Origin: Formivibrio sp.
GTDB taxonomy: Bacteria > Pseudomonadota > Gammaproteobacteria > Burkholderiales > Chitinibacteraceae
Assembly: GCA_031291275.1 (NCBI GenBank)
Contig: JARLJJ010000633.1
Coordinates: 1-64,000 of the forward strand
Direction of reading: 5' to 3'
Length of the DNA stretch: 64,000 nt
A program made the translations under genes and the position numbers. Positions 28,279 to 37,189 of the stretch are shown here, piece after piece. Positions within the stretch are counted from its first letter, which is position 1, and every line of letters begins with the position of its first letter. Under the pieces are notes generated by a model. The model was not told the DNA's origin, ran no database searches, and saw only the letters and a list, made by a program, of their open reading frames with translations.

Positions 28279-28940
28279 GCCACGCCTCGGCGTGCTCGGT
28301 CCATCATCATCAGGGCGTGTTCTGCTTGCTTGTGCAGTAGGGCGATGTCCCCGGTGTTGTCCAGATCGCGGTCTATCAGATAGCGCGGCAATGGCATTTC
28401 GCTCTTGTGTGTGGCGATGAGGGCTAAATCTGGCCGGTGCAGTTTCCAGATTTCTCCGCCATGCACACTGATGAATTCGGCTTCACCTTCAAAGCGACAG
28501 TCCGGGATGACGACCGGTCCATTGATATCAGCCAGACTCTGCGCAAGTTCGGTAATCCAGTAGTCTTCGCCGAAGACTTCGCGACGATATTCAGTTCCCC
28601 AAAGCTGCATTGCCCAGCGCGGGCTGCGCGGCTGGCTGATATGCGCTTCAACAATTTCATTACTGGCCTCGTCCATCTGCAATTCTTTGGCAAGGATCAG
28701 GCCGACAAAGCGGTGATCATTGCAGCGGCTAAGGCTTAGCTGCTTGCATGGCACTTCTTTACCTTCGCGATCGAGAAGCTTGTCAACGTGCACGCCAAAT
28801 GCGGCGCAGATTTCAAGGCGTAGGGCATCGGCAAAGGCGATCTTGGTGTAGCCGTAGCGATCACTAAGGTGGTCTGCCACAGTGTCTTTCCCGCTGCCGG
28901 CCGGGCCGGTGAGTGCGATGATGGGATAGTGTTTGGTCAT
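28275..28940 (-). CDS. Phage deoxynucleoside monophosphate kinase-like P-loop protein
   Basis: 'IIALTGPAGSGKDTVADHLSDRYGYTKIAFADALR'. Confidence 0.82.
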   Translation of the reverse strand: MTKHYPIIALTGPAGSGKDTVADHLSDRYGYTKIAFADALRLEICAAFGVHVDKLLDREGKEVPCKQLSLSRCNDHRFVGLILAKELQMDEASNEIVEAHISQPRSPRWAMQLWGTEYRREVFGEDYWITELAQSLADINGPVVIPDCRFEGEAEFISVHGGEIWKLHRPDLALIATHKSEMPLPRYLIDRDLDNTGDIALLHKQAEHALMMMDRARRGVA

Positions 28941-28955
28941 GTTGTCCTGTCCTGG

Positions 28956-29213
28956 TTAAAGCAAACAAAGTTGCCCGGCGCGTTCAAGCTCAAGTTTTGA
29001 GGCCATGTAGAGGCGGCCATCAATGTTGTGGTCCTCATCGGCACCTTCTTGGCAGCAGGATTCAGCGTCATCCTCATTGATGTGAATCACCCCACATTCA
29101 GAGCACTTGAACATGGTGGTTACCTTCGGCTCGCAACACTCTTGGGCGTCTTCGTAGGTGTCGTGAATGTCGTCACATGCGCCGCAGCAAAAAACCTCAA
29201 CAACTCTCTCCAT
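28956..29213 (-). CDS. Cys-rich (zinc-ribbon-like) phage protein
   Basis: 'FCCGACDDIHDTYEDAQECC...FKCSECGVIHINEDDAESCC'. Confidence 0.6.
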   Translation of the reverse strand: MERVVEVFCCGACDDIHDTYEDAQECCEPKVTTMFKCSECGVIHINEDDAESCCQEGADEDHNIDGRLYMASKLELERAGQLCLL

Positions 29214-29237
29214 GGTTTTCTCCGGTGGTTAAAGGCC

Positions 29238-29444
29238 TTATCGGCCGGGAAAATTCATCTGATCCAGCGCGGAAATCTCGGCGCCCACGTATGTGCTGGC
29301 GATCACATTGATCGTGCGGCAGCGGCCATCAGGCTGGCGGTGGGTGATCGATATGGCGCGAGTGCTGCCGTAGTGGCCATCGTTGGCGGCAGTGCGTGGT
29401 GTGGAGAAAGGTTTACGCGGTAAGAACTGGCGAGCGGCATTCAT
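29238..29444 (-). CDS. Small phage hypothetical protein
   Basis: ORF in operon context. Confidence 0.5.
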   Translation of the reverse strand: MNAARQFLPRKPFSTPRTAANDGHYGSTRAISITHRQPDGRCRTINVIASTYVGAEISALDQMNFPGR

Positions 29445-29641
29445 GCTGCAGCCCCTTCCATTGCGGGGACGGCAACATCTTCTTTAATGACGATGCTGCA
29501 GTAGTTCTGTCGTGTATCTGTGGAGAAAGCAATGTAGTGGTCAATGCGACTGTCTCTGCTGCGGGTGACGCAGGGCCAGCCTGCTGCGGCGTTTTGTAAT
29601 TCGCGGATGGCTTGGTTGATGGCGTTGGTGATGAGTGACAT
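29441..29641 (-). CDS. Small phage hypothetical protein
   Basis: MSLITNAINQAIRELQNAAAGWP...; overlaps the next gene by 4 nt; the longer track ORF (to 30328) runs antisense to a better-supported gene. Confidence 0.5.
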   Translation of the reverse strand: MSLITNAINQAIRELQNAAAGWPCVTRSRDSRIDHYIAFSTDTRQNYCSIVIKEDVAVPAMEGAAA

Positions 29642-29730
29642 AGCTATTGCTCCTTTGCGTTGTTGGGCGGCGGTTCCTAGGGCTAGAATGTGCGAACACC
29701 AATCCACACAATTTCGCGAAAGGAACCGCC

Positions 29731-29850
29731 ATGGGAAACTTTGATGAATTTGAAAAGCGATCACAGGTGCCGCGCCGGATGCCGCCACCGCCAGATCCGA
29801 ACAAGAAAGGACAAAGCAATGACGGAAGAAGTCAGGGACTATCTGCGTAG
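29731..29850 (+). CDS. Short Pro/Arg-rich leader ORF upstream of the SLATT-like gene
   Basis: MGNFDEFEKRSQVPRRMPPPPDPNKKGQSNDGRSQGLSA; upstream purine-rich RBS; overlaps the next gene. Confidence 0.45.
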   Translation: MGNFDEFEKRSQVPRRMPPPPDPNKKGQSNDGRSQGLSA

Positions 29851-30304
29851 CCATTACGAAGCTGTTGGCGATGTGCGTTACCATGCGCGATTGCATTACT
29901 TGCATGCCGCGTTTTACCGGCGAATTCGCATGGTGATGGCAACTATTAGCTTGATGTCCGGCACCGCAAGCTTTGCTTCGGTTGTCGGTAATTACCCGTT
30001 GATTGCTAGTGTTGCTGGCGTGGTAATTGCCGTGATCGCAGTGCTTGATGCTGTTTCCGGACTTCCGGATAAGGTCTTTTCTCACCAGTCCTTGTACAAG
30101 CGATTCACTGAACTGGCTGGCCGAGCCGCCAAATTGGAAATGGATGCGATTGATGCTGAAAGCGCTGCGATAGAGGCTGATGAGACTGGAGAAATCGAGT
30201 CTTTGCGGTTGCGCGCCTACAACGACAGCGTTCTTAGCGCTGGGCGACCGGATTATGTCGTTCCGGTTTCCTTCCTGGCTAAGCTGCTGTCCTTGATCGT
30301 CTAA
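29819..30304 (+). CDS. SLATT-domain-like two-TM membrane protein
   Basis: Two hydrophobic helices ('MVMATISLMSGTASFASVVGN', 'IASVAGVVIAVIAVLDAVSGL') followed by a helical 'LYKRFTELAGRAAKLEMDAI' region. Confidence 0.55.
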   Translation: MTEEVRDYLRSHYEAVGDVRYHARLHYLHAAFYRRIRMVMATISLMSGTASFASVVGNYPLIASVAGVVIAVIAVLDAVSGLPDKVFSHQSLYKRFTELAGRAAKLEMDAIDAESAAIEADETGEIESLRLRAYNDSVLSAGRPDYVVPVSFLAKLLSLIV

Positions 30305-30326
30305 GCGCATTTCTACTTCGCTCCAC

Positions 30327-30348
30327 AAACCCGCTTCGGCGGGTTTTT
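30327..30348 (+). terminator. Rho-independent terminator
   Basis: aaacccgc-ttcg-gcgggttttt. Confidence 0.85.
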
Positions 30349-30462
30349 ATTGGTTAATGTTGTTTAATTATTTTGGTGCCCGTTACTGCTACAAAGATCG
30401 CGTCGGCGTCCTCGGAAATTAAGGAAAAGCTGGTCATGGCATCTGCTCCGCTTTAATCATAT

Positions 30463-30555
30463 CTACAACTTTTCAACCAAAACTACAGCTTGATATTACA
30501 ACTAAGTTTTTATTATTGCAAACTAAAGTTGTAGTTTTTTCTGTTTTTGTTGTAT
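30463..30555. promoter_or_regulatory. Distal operator-like cluster (GTTGTA/TACAAC sites)
   Basis: TACAAC at 30464 and 30497, GTTGTA at 30528 and 30549, degenerate TACAGC at 30484; same core as the CI/Cro intergenic region. Confidence 0.5.
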
Positions 30556-30659
30556 GCAAAAGCGTTGGCGACAAAAAGCCCGCAGATGCGGGCTTAGACT
30601 GGATGGAGTTGAGGGAGGTGGAGGTCAGGTCTATGCTGTATCAACAACAAGGGAGAAAA

Positions 30660-30875
30660 ATGACTACTCACAAGAATATCGCGCTATTTCAAACACAAGC
30701 TGAAGTGCTTGATGTTGCAGGAAGCATTGCTGGGTTAGATGATGCTGTTGCCGAACTGGCTGGATGGATTGAATTAGCCAGAAATCGCCTATCTGATGAT
30801 GACCGAGTTGTGCTGACGTGGATCGGCGGGGTTCTTTATCGAGAAGGGCTAAGGCGCAGGAATTCCGGGCAATAA
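30660..30875 (+). CDS. Small phage hypothetical protein
   Basis: MTTHKNIALFQTQAEVLDV... preceded by 'agggaga' RBS. Confidence 0.55.
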   Translation: MTTHKNIALFQTQAEVLDVAGSIAGLDDAVAELAGWIELARNRLSDDDRVVLTWIGGVLYREGLRRRNSGQ

Positions 30876-30918
30876 AAAACCGCCCGAAGGCGGTTAGCAG
30901 AGGAGAGATGCTCTGATT

Positions 30919-31392
30919 TTATTGGCAAACGCAGTCCTGCAATTGTTTCTCTGCGGTAGGTATCCAGCCGCCGCTTTCTTCTCGCAATATGAGCTTCTCA
31001 TTCACGGCACGATCCATCATGTTTAAGAATGCGACCATTTTTCGCACAGAGTCGTCCCCGTCAAAGTGACTTAAGAACAGAACTCGGGCCAGCTTTTCTG
31101 CTGTGGGCTCAACGTGACCAGACTTCTCCCAGCGGGCAACAGATTGAGCATCTTTCCCAAGGAAAGAACCAAGATCGGCTTGGGATAAACCAATAAACTG
31201 ACGAACGAATCGCAGTTCTTTGCCTGTGAGTGGCGCAGTTCCGTTCAGTAGTGATTCGGCAATGACTCGGTCAAGGCTCTCGGAGTCCTCAATGCGTATT
31301 GCCTCTCCGTACGGAGTTTGCTCAATGGTGTAGCCGTTTACCAGCCAGACGTTATCAAGCCCGCATAACGTGTAGTGAAATAGATTTTCCAT
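30919..31392 (-). CDS. HTH antitoxin-like protein (type II TA)
   Basis: 'LTGKELRFVRQFIGLSQADLGSFLGKDAQSVARWEKSG', immediately downstream of a DUF4258-like gene. Confidence 0.75.
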   Translation of the reverse strand: MENLFHYTLCGLDNVWLVNGYTIEQTPYGEAIRIEDSESLDRVIAESLLNGTAPLTGKELRFVRQFIGLSQADLGSFLGKDAQSVARWEKSGHVEPTAEKLARVLFLSHFDGDDSVRKMVAFLNMMDRAVNEKLILREESGGWIPTAEKQLQDCVCQ

Positions 31393-31397
31393 GGTCC

Positions 31398-31682
31398 TTA
31401 CTCCAACACAGTAATGATGATGAGGTTGGGGTTGTCTTCATAAATTGCAGCAATGACAGAGTAGCTTTCTCCGGCACGGTAATGATCAAGCCGGCATTCA
31501 AGCGAGCCTTTCATGATGTTTGGTTCTGGCTCTCGGTTGATGCGACCAAGATGCAGCGCGTCATAAACCATTTTTCGCGAAATTTCGCGCTCCTTCATTC
31601 GAACCTCTGCATGCCTTGTGATCAGGACTTGATCCCTTGCTGCCGCTTGCCGAATAAAATTCAACGCATCGTGCTTATTCAT
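31398..31682 (-). CDS. DUF4258-like toxin candidate
   Basis: 'ITRHAEVRMKEREISRKMVYDALHLGRI...CRLDHYRAGESYSVIAAI'. Confidence 0.72.
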   Translation of the reverse strand: MNKHDALNFIRQAAARDQVLITRHAEVRMKEREISRKMVYDALHLGRINREPEPNIMKGSLECRLDHYRAGESYSVIAAIYEDNPNLIIITVLE

Positions 31683-31939
31683 TAGGTTGGCTAGTCTACT
31701 TTAAGTTCCTATCAAAATGATAGGTCATTGATGGTATTTTTCAACTTGATACACTGGTTGGCAGTGGCAAGTGACGAACGGCAAATTGCTCTTTCCCGCC
31801 AATTTACCTCGATTTTGAGTTGTTCGTCCGCTTCCACTCATTAATCATCTCTTGCGTCACATCCTTCGAGAAGCAAAGCGGGGCATATCCGCCAGGCCTG
31901 CTGTAGGCGCTACGGCGCCCGCAACTGTGTCCTGCGCGG

Positions 31940-32530
31940 TCAGTTCTGGATGGCTGTGAGCCGCCCATTGGTGAAATACAGGTAGCCCCCATCGTAGACC
32001 CATTGTTCGTGAATAATGTTTGATGTTATCGTTCTGTTGACTGACTCAGGCTTGCCCCAGTTGGTCTTTTCGATAACTTCCTTCTTTGTCATTCCGATCC
32101 GAACGCCATGCTTCTTGGCTTGGTTTTCTTTTTGCTTTTCTTCTGCGGCGCGTCGTATGCTTGGGTCTGTTGTATATAAGCAACGATACTCGTCCGAATC
32201 TACAGCACTGAGCGCTAATTTAGTATTGAAAGCACTTATATAGCGCTTACTACCATCGCTTAAAATAACTTCAAACGTGTCAATTGGCTGATTAATTATT
32301 TGCGAAAATGTGCCCTGCATAGATTTTGCTTGTTTGGAGTAGTCGCCAAGTTCATACCCTAGGCAGTGGGCAGGGCTTGGAAGATCAAACCAAAATGTTT
32401 TCCCGATAACATTTTCAGGAGCGTTGCCGTCGGATGCTTGAGCACTCTCAATAAGAAGACAGCTGCATATCAGGATGACAGTGCTTATTGCTCGGGCTGG
32501 AAAAGCATTGCTATTCATCTTTATCCTCAT
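31940..32530 (-). CDS. Secreted protein of unknown function with SmpA/OmlA-like C-terminus
   Basis: Signal peptide; 'GVRIGMTKKEVIEKTNWGKPESVNRT...EQWVYDGGYLYFTNGRLTAIQN'. Confidence 0.55.
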   Translation of the reverse strand: MRIKMNSNAFPARAISTVILICSCLLIESAQASDGNAPENVIGKTFWFDLPSPAHCLGYELGDYSKQAKSMQGTFSQIINQPIDTFEVILSDGSKRYISAFNTKLALSAVDSDEYRCLYTTDPSIRRAAEEKQKENQAKKHGVRIGMTKKEVIEKTNWGKPESVNRTITSNIIHEQWVYDGGYLYFTNGRLTAIQN

Positions 32531-32563
32531 TAAGTGTTATGAGTTGGCCTCCAGTAGTAATTT

Positions 32564-33289
32564 TTATATCTTGCCACCAGCCAGCCCAACAACTTCCCCA
32601 ATCAAACTGAATTCATCAATATGCTCTGGCGGAATAATTCTGTCTGGGTATGTGGACTTGTCTGTGTTATTGCTAACTAGGCGAAGTCCACCCCCGGGCT
32701 CTTTAAATACGCGTTTGATGTAGTGCTCGCCCAACCAGACAAAAGCGTAAATTTTCCCATCCAGAATAGTCTGGCGGCAATAATCAACAAGCACGGAATC
32801 GCCATCCCATAAGCGCGGCTCCATGCTATTCCCACTAACCCGCATTGTCGCTGCACATTCGGGCTTCAAACCAAGACCTTCGATGTAATCGCGCTGGAAT
32901 ACACGTCCGCGGCCTTTATAGTCAATCTCAAACATCTGCTTTCCTGGGCCTGCAGATAGATTAACCACAAGGTCCCGAATAACGACATCTCTATCATCTA
33001 GTTCGTCTTCATTGTCCCAGGTGCGGATTGGACGGGGTGGTGTAGATGAGTTCCCTTGCGCCTCTGCGTACAAATTAGATAGTTCTTCTGTCCCTGCAAG
33101 CATTTCGGAGAGGCTCATTTTTAATGCGTCAGCAATAGATTGTAGGCGTGATTGTCTCGGGCCTCCACCGGACTCCCATTTTTGAACCGCCTGCGGCGTT
33201 ACGCCAACAGCACGCGCTAGGTCCGATTGGTTCAAACCCCTTTTCTCTCGCGCAATTGCGATCGCTTTACCAATAGGCATTTTTTCCAT
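32564..33289 (-). CDS. cI: CI-like repressor with S24 peptidase domain
   Basis: N-terminal HTH 'LNQSDLARAVGVTPQAVQKWESG'; C-terminal 'RVSGNSMEPRLWDGDSVLVD'. Confidence 0.92.
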   Translation of the reverse strand: MEKMPIGKAIAIAREKRGLNQSDLARAVGVTPQAVQKWESGGGPRQSRLQSIADALKMSLSEMLAGTEELSNLYAEAQGNSSTPPRPIRTWDNEDELDDRDVVIRDLVVNLSAGPGKQMFEIDYKGRGRVFQRDYIEGLGLKPECAATMRVSGNSMEPRLWDGDSVLVDYCRQTILDGKIYAFVWLGEHYIKRVFKEPGGGLRLVSNNTDKSTYPDRIIPPEHIDEFSLIGEVVGLAGGKI

Positions 33290-33300
33290 ATCCCTAAAGA

Positions 33301-33379
33301 TTACAACTCATTGTTGTAATAATCACTGCAAATTTAAGTTGTAGCTTCGCCTGGTAAAGTTGTAGAATCCAGTTGTAGA
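33301..33379. promoter_or_regulatory. CI/Cro operator region
   Basis: TTACAAC-tcatt-GTTGTAA perfect inverted repeat plus three AGTTGTAG half-sites. Confidence 0.65.
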
Positions 33380-33397
33380 TCAATCCGGAGTTACAGC

Positions 33398-33592
33398 ATG
33401 TCAATTACCCCTATTCAGCGTGCCGCTGCCGCCGTAGGCGGACAAAGCGCTCTTGCAAAGCTACTGAAGTGCACGCCGCAAACAGTGCAAAAGTGGTGTG
33501 CTACTGGACGTGTGCCTGCCGAAAGAGTCTTGGGGATAGAGCTCTTTACTGGTGTGTCAAAAGAAGATCTACGGCCTGATTTGTATAAATGA
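33398..33592 (+). CDS. Cro/YdaS-like regulator
   Basis: 'AAAAVGGQSALAKLLKCTPQTVQKWCATGRVPAERV', divergent from cI. Confidence 0.85.
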   Translation: MSITPIQRAAAAVGGQSALAKLLKCTPQTVQKWCATGRVPAERVLGIELFTGVSKEDLRPDLYK

Positions 33593-33759
33593 GACCCAAC
33601 ATTCTCCGAGCATGGTTTGACTGAATTGCACATCTTATTCCCTGAACGCTACATGACCGACGTGGCCGACAATGCTTAATCGGGTGCTTTTATTTGTTGT
33701 TGGTGTTGATTGTTGACCAAAAGGGTCGAGTCGTAACCATTTAATAGGAGTTCGCTGAA

Positions 33760-34197
33760 ATGAATCTTGCTGATGCTGCTCATGCAACAGTCTACGACTA
33801 CCCCGGTGGCGCTGAATCACTAGCCCCGCGTCTTGGTATGGGCGCTCAAGTTCTTCGAAATAAAGTGAACCCTAACGGTGATCGCAATGTACTTGGGCTG
33901 CAAGAAGCTTCAAGATTGATGATGGTGACGCGCGATTATCGTTTGTTGCAGGCGATTTGCCTGGAACAAAACTTTGCTGCAGTGCCATTGGTTGATGGCC
34001 CTATTGGTGATGTGAAAATCCTTGAACTCATTACCCGTATATGGAAGGAAATTGGCGACCTGGGTTGTGTCACGCAAGAAGTTCTTGCCGATCACAAGGT
34101 GACGCACGCCGAGGTAGGGCGATTCAAGGAAGAAGTACAACTGGTCGTCGCTGCAGTGATGTCCCTGCAATTCGCATTAGAGGCGCTCGAAGAATGA
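33760..34197 (+). CDS. CII-like phage regulatory protein
   Basis: 'LAPRLGMGAQVLRNKVNPNGDRNVLGLQEASRLMMVTRDYRLLQAI'. Confidence 0.75.
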   Translation: MNLADAAHATVYDYPGGAESLAPRLGMGAQVLRNKVNPNGDRNVLGLQEASRLMMVTRDYRLLQAICLEQNFAAVPLVDGPIGDVKILELITRIWKEIGDLGCVTQEVLADHKVTHAEVGRFKEEVQLVVAAVMSLQFALEALEE

Positions 34198-34454
34198 ACG
34201 CCTTCTATGTAGAACATATGCGGAGACATGCCATGGCAATCAGATACCTGCCGCCAGCCAACAAGAAACCATCAGCACACCAACTCTGCAATAAGTTGGT
34301 AATGCAACTCGATGCGTCGAATTCCCCATGCTATCAGGCCCCGGCCCGTATCCCTTCTGTGCCCCTACTACCCTGTTGTGATCAAGACGCTGCTGCTTCT
34401 ACTCCAACTGAAATGGATAAGGATGGTGGCATTCATAGGAAGTGCACCGAGTAA
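34194..34454 (+). CDS. Phage hypothetical protein
   Basis: ATGA overlap with the CII-like gene. Confidence 0.5.
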   Translation: MNAFYVEHMRRHAMAIRYLPPANKKPSAHQLCNKLVMQLDASNSPCYQAPARIPSVPLLPCCDQDAAASTPTEMDKDGGIHRKCTE

Positions 34455-34563
34455 GCGGGTCCCTTTTGGGAATAGTCACTGCGGGTGCTAACGACCCCGA
34501 TTCTTGTGTAGTTAGTGGCACTACAAGTTACTGAACTCAACAACTATAAGATGGCAGGCAAGG

Positions 34564-36897
34564 ATGGCAGCGAATTACGATGATGTGCTGAACCAGCTGA
34601 CGGCCGCAGGCTTGCTAGTTGAGCGCAGCCTAGAGATTGGAAAGCTCAAGCGGTGCAAGGTCGATGGCGACCGCGAGAAGCGCGGCTGGTATCTGCTTCA
34701 TGACTGGGTTCGCGAAGATGGCACTACGCTGCTAGTCGGTAGCTATGGCATGTGGCGCGGCGCCGACAATAATGCGCAGAAGATTGATCTGCGCGGTGTA
34801 GAAGTCAGCAAAGAACAGGCTGCAGCACTCAAAGCCAAGCTTGCCGAGGACCGCAAGAAAGCTGCAGCCTATGAGAAGGCAGTTCAAGACAAGGCTGCCG
34901 CGAGAGCAGAGCGCGTATGGCGCAAGTGCGAAGTATCCGGCGAGTCTGATTATCTTTCCCGCAAGGGTGTGCCAATTCCATACGGGGTACGTTTTAGCCC
35001 GACAGGTGCTGTTGTCATCCCGATGATGGATACCGTGGGCCGGGTGCATGGCCTGCAATTCATCCTCAACACAAAAAACCCAGACAACAAGAAGCGCATC
35101 GGGAAAACCGGGCGTGACAAAGAGTTCTGGCCGGCTGGGCTGGCAAAGAAGGGCCACTTCCACCTGATCGGCATGCCAACGACAGTCTGCCTGGTAGCAG
35201 AGGGCTACGCGACCGGGGCCAGTTTGCACCTGGCGACGGGCCTGCCGGTGGCGATTGCGTTTGATGCAGGCAATTTACAGCCGGTAACAGAGGCGCTCAA
35301 GAAGCGCTACCGCGATATTAAGTTCCTGATCTGTGCTGATGACGACCGCTTTTCCACCGGTAATCCCGGCGTTACTGCCGCCAGCAATGCCGCGCTTGCG
35401 GTAAATGGCGCATGGATTGCTCCAAGATTCGCTGATGAAGATGCTCGCCAACTGAAATTCAACGAAACTGGCGCGAAGATCAGCGACTTCAACGACCTGC
35501 ATGCTATCGATGGCCTGCATACGGTTCGGGTTCAGATCGAAGGAAAGCTGCGGGAATTAGGCTGGTCAGTTGCCACGCTCGCGCCGCGTCCTGCCGCAAC
35601 AGGGGGGGAGGGGAAGCGCGCTCTCTCACCAATCCAATCTTATGATGAACTGATCAATCGCTATAGCTTGATCTATGGGGGGGGATCAACAGCGTTTGAC
35701 CATGTTGAGCGTCAGATTGTCACGCTGGCAGATATGCGTGACGCCTGTACAAGTAAGGAAATTTCCCGGCGTTGGCAGGAAAGTCTGGATAGAAAGATCG
35801 TTCGTGGTGATGAGGTGGGGTTCGATCCGACAGAAAAAGAAATTGATATTAAATGCAATCTTTGGGGGGGATGGCCTACCACGCCGAAATCCGGTTGCTG
35901 TGACGAGATTCTTGAATTGCTCAAGTACTTGTGTAGCGAAGAGGAAAACCCGATGGAGGTGTGGAGTTGGGTTTTAAAGTGGCTGGCCTATCCGATTCAA
36001 AATCCAGGCGCGAAAATGAAGACTGCATTGGTTTTTCATGGTCCGCAAGGTGCCGGGAAGAACATGTTTTTCGAGGTTGTGGCCAAGATTTATGGCCGAT
36101 ATGGGTTAGTTGTCGATCAGGACGCAGTAGAAGATAAATTCAATAGTATTTTTTCAGCGCGTCTTTTCCTGATTGCTGATGAAGTAGTGGCTAGGCAAGA
36201 GCTGTATCACACCAAAAACAAGCTCAAGGGTTTTATTACTGGCGAAACCATTCGAATAAATCCAAAGAATATTGCGGCGCGAACTGAGAAGAACCAACTC
36301 AATGTAGTGTTCTTGTCAAATGAGTCACAGCCACTTGTGCTTGAGGAATTAGACCGCCGATACATGGTGGTATGGGTTCCGGAAAAGCTTCCCCCTCATT
36401 TTTATTCAAAAATAAAATCAGAGATTGATGCTGGTGGTATCGAAGCGTTGCATGAATTCCTGCTGAGCATCCCGCTCAACGACTTTGCCCCGCACACGTT
36501 ACCGATGATGACCAAGGCCAAGCTCGATCTTATCGATATGAGCATGAACTCCACGGAACGATTCTGGCACATGTACAAATCCGCCCAGATCGATGGTATT
36601 ACACCTCGCCCCATACGTTCTGAGGATTTTGGAGATCTATATCGTGCTTGGTGCAGCCGTTCTGGGATCAAAAATCCTGCGCCAAATCACATCCTGACAG
36701 GAACAATCGGCAAACGCAGTGATGCGCATAAAGGGCAGGGACGTTATCACGATACTGCCGGAAAAACCAAAATGGCCACATTCATTTTCCCACTTGATCA
36801 GCGCGAATCTCCGTCTGGGCTGTCTCAGCCAATGTGGCTTTCGTCTTGCATTCAGGCAACAAAAGCTGAAATTTCTGACTACCGGGGGCAGCAATGA
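34564..36897 (+). CDS. Phage replication Toprim-helicase fusion (P4-type/DUF5906-like)
   Basis: 'VCLVAEGYATGASLHLATG...IKFLICADDDRF' Toprim-like; 'ALVFHGPQGAGKNMFFEVVAKIYG' Walker A. Confidence 0.88.
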   Translation: MAANYDDVLNQLTAAGLLVERSLEIGKLKRCKVDGDREKRGWYLLHDWVREDGTTLLVGSYGMWRGADNNAQKIDLRGVEVSKEQAAALKAKLAEDRKKAAAYEKAVQDKAAARAERVWRKCEVSGESDYLSRKGVPIPYGVRFSPTGAVVIPMMDTVGRVHGLQFILNTKNPDNKKRIGKTGRDKEFWPAGLAKKGHFHLIGMPTTVCLVAEGYATGASLHLATGLPVAIAFDAGNLQPVTEALKKRYRDIKFLICADDDRFSTGNPGVTAASNAALAVNGAWIAPRFADEDARQLKFNETGAKISDFNDLHAIDGLHTVRVQIEGKLRELGWSVATLAPRPAATGGEGKRALSPIQSYDELINRYSLIYGGGSTAFDHVERQIVTLADMRDACTSKEISRRWQESLDRKIVRGDEVGFDPTEKEIDIKCNLWGGWPTTPKSGCCDEILELLKYLCSEEENPMEVWSWVLKWLAYPIQNPGAKMKTALVFHGPQGAGKNMFFEVVAKIYGRYGLVVDQDAVEDKFNSIFSARLFLIADEVVARQELYHTKNKLKGFITGETIRINPKNIAARTEKNQLNVVFLSNESQPLVLEELDRRYMVVWVPEKLPPHFYSKIKSEIDAGGIEALHEFLLSIPLNDFAPHTLPMMTKAKLDLIDMSMNSTERFWHMYKSAQIDGITPRPIRSEDFGDLYRAWCSRSGIKNPAPNHILTGTIGKRSDAHKGQGRYHDTAGKTKMATFIFPLDQRESPSGLSQPMWLSSCIQATKAEISDYRGQQ

Positions 36898-36905
36898 TTG
36901 CATTT

Positions 36906-37173
36906 GTTGAAGGTGTTGAGGGTCGTGTTGAAGGTGATGTTGAGGGTGTAACCAGCGCCATTATTGAAATGTTGAGGGTGTTGAGGGTAACGCGCACACG
37001 TATGTGCGCAAGTGTGCTAAGAAATTTCTTAATAAATGTTTTGCTTTCGCGTACGGAAAACACCTTCAACACCCTCAACACCTTCAACATTAAAAAAGAA
37101 AGTAATAAAAAACAGGTAGTTACAGTTAAAAAAATGTTGAGGGTTGCAATAAGCGACCTTCAACACCCTCAAC
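36906..37173. repeat. GTTGARGGT repeat cluster, 7 direct and 5 inverted copies
   Basis: Direct at 36906, 36915, 36927, 36939, 36971, 36980, 37136; inverted at 37062, 37071, 37080, 37156, 37165. Confidence 0.9.
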
Positions 37174-37189
37174 ACGGAGTTTTTTGATT

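Noticed and set aside
29441-30328. 295-aa minus-strand ORF over the SLATT-like gene
   Set aside because: Mostly antisense to a better-supported + strand gene with RBS and terminator; only the distal 29441-29641 part fits operon context.
31804-31992. 62-aa minus-strand ORF overlapping the secreted protein gene
   Set aside because: No recognizable motif, overlaps a better candidate, no clear RBS.
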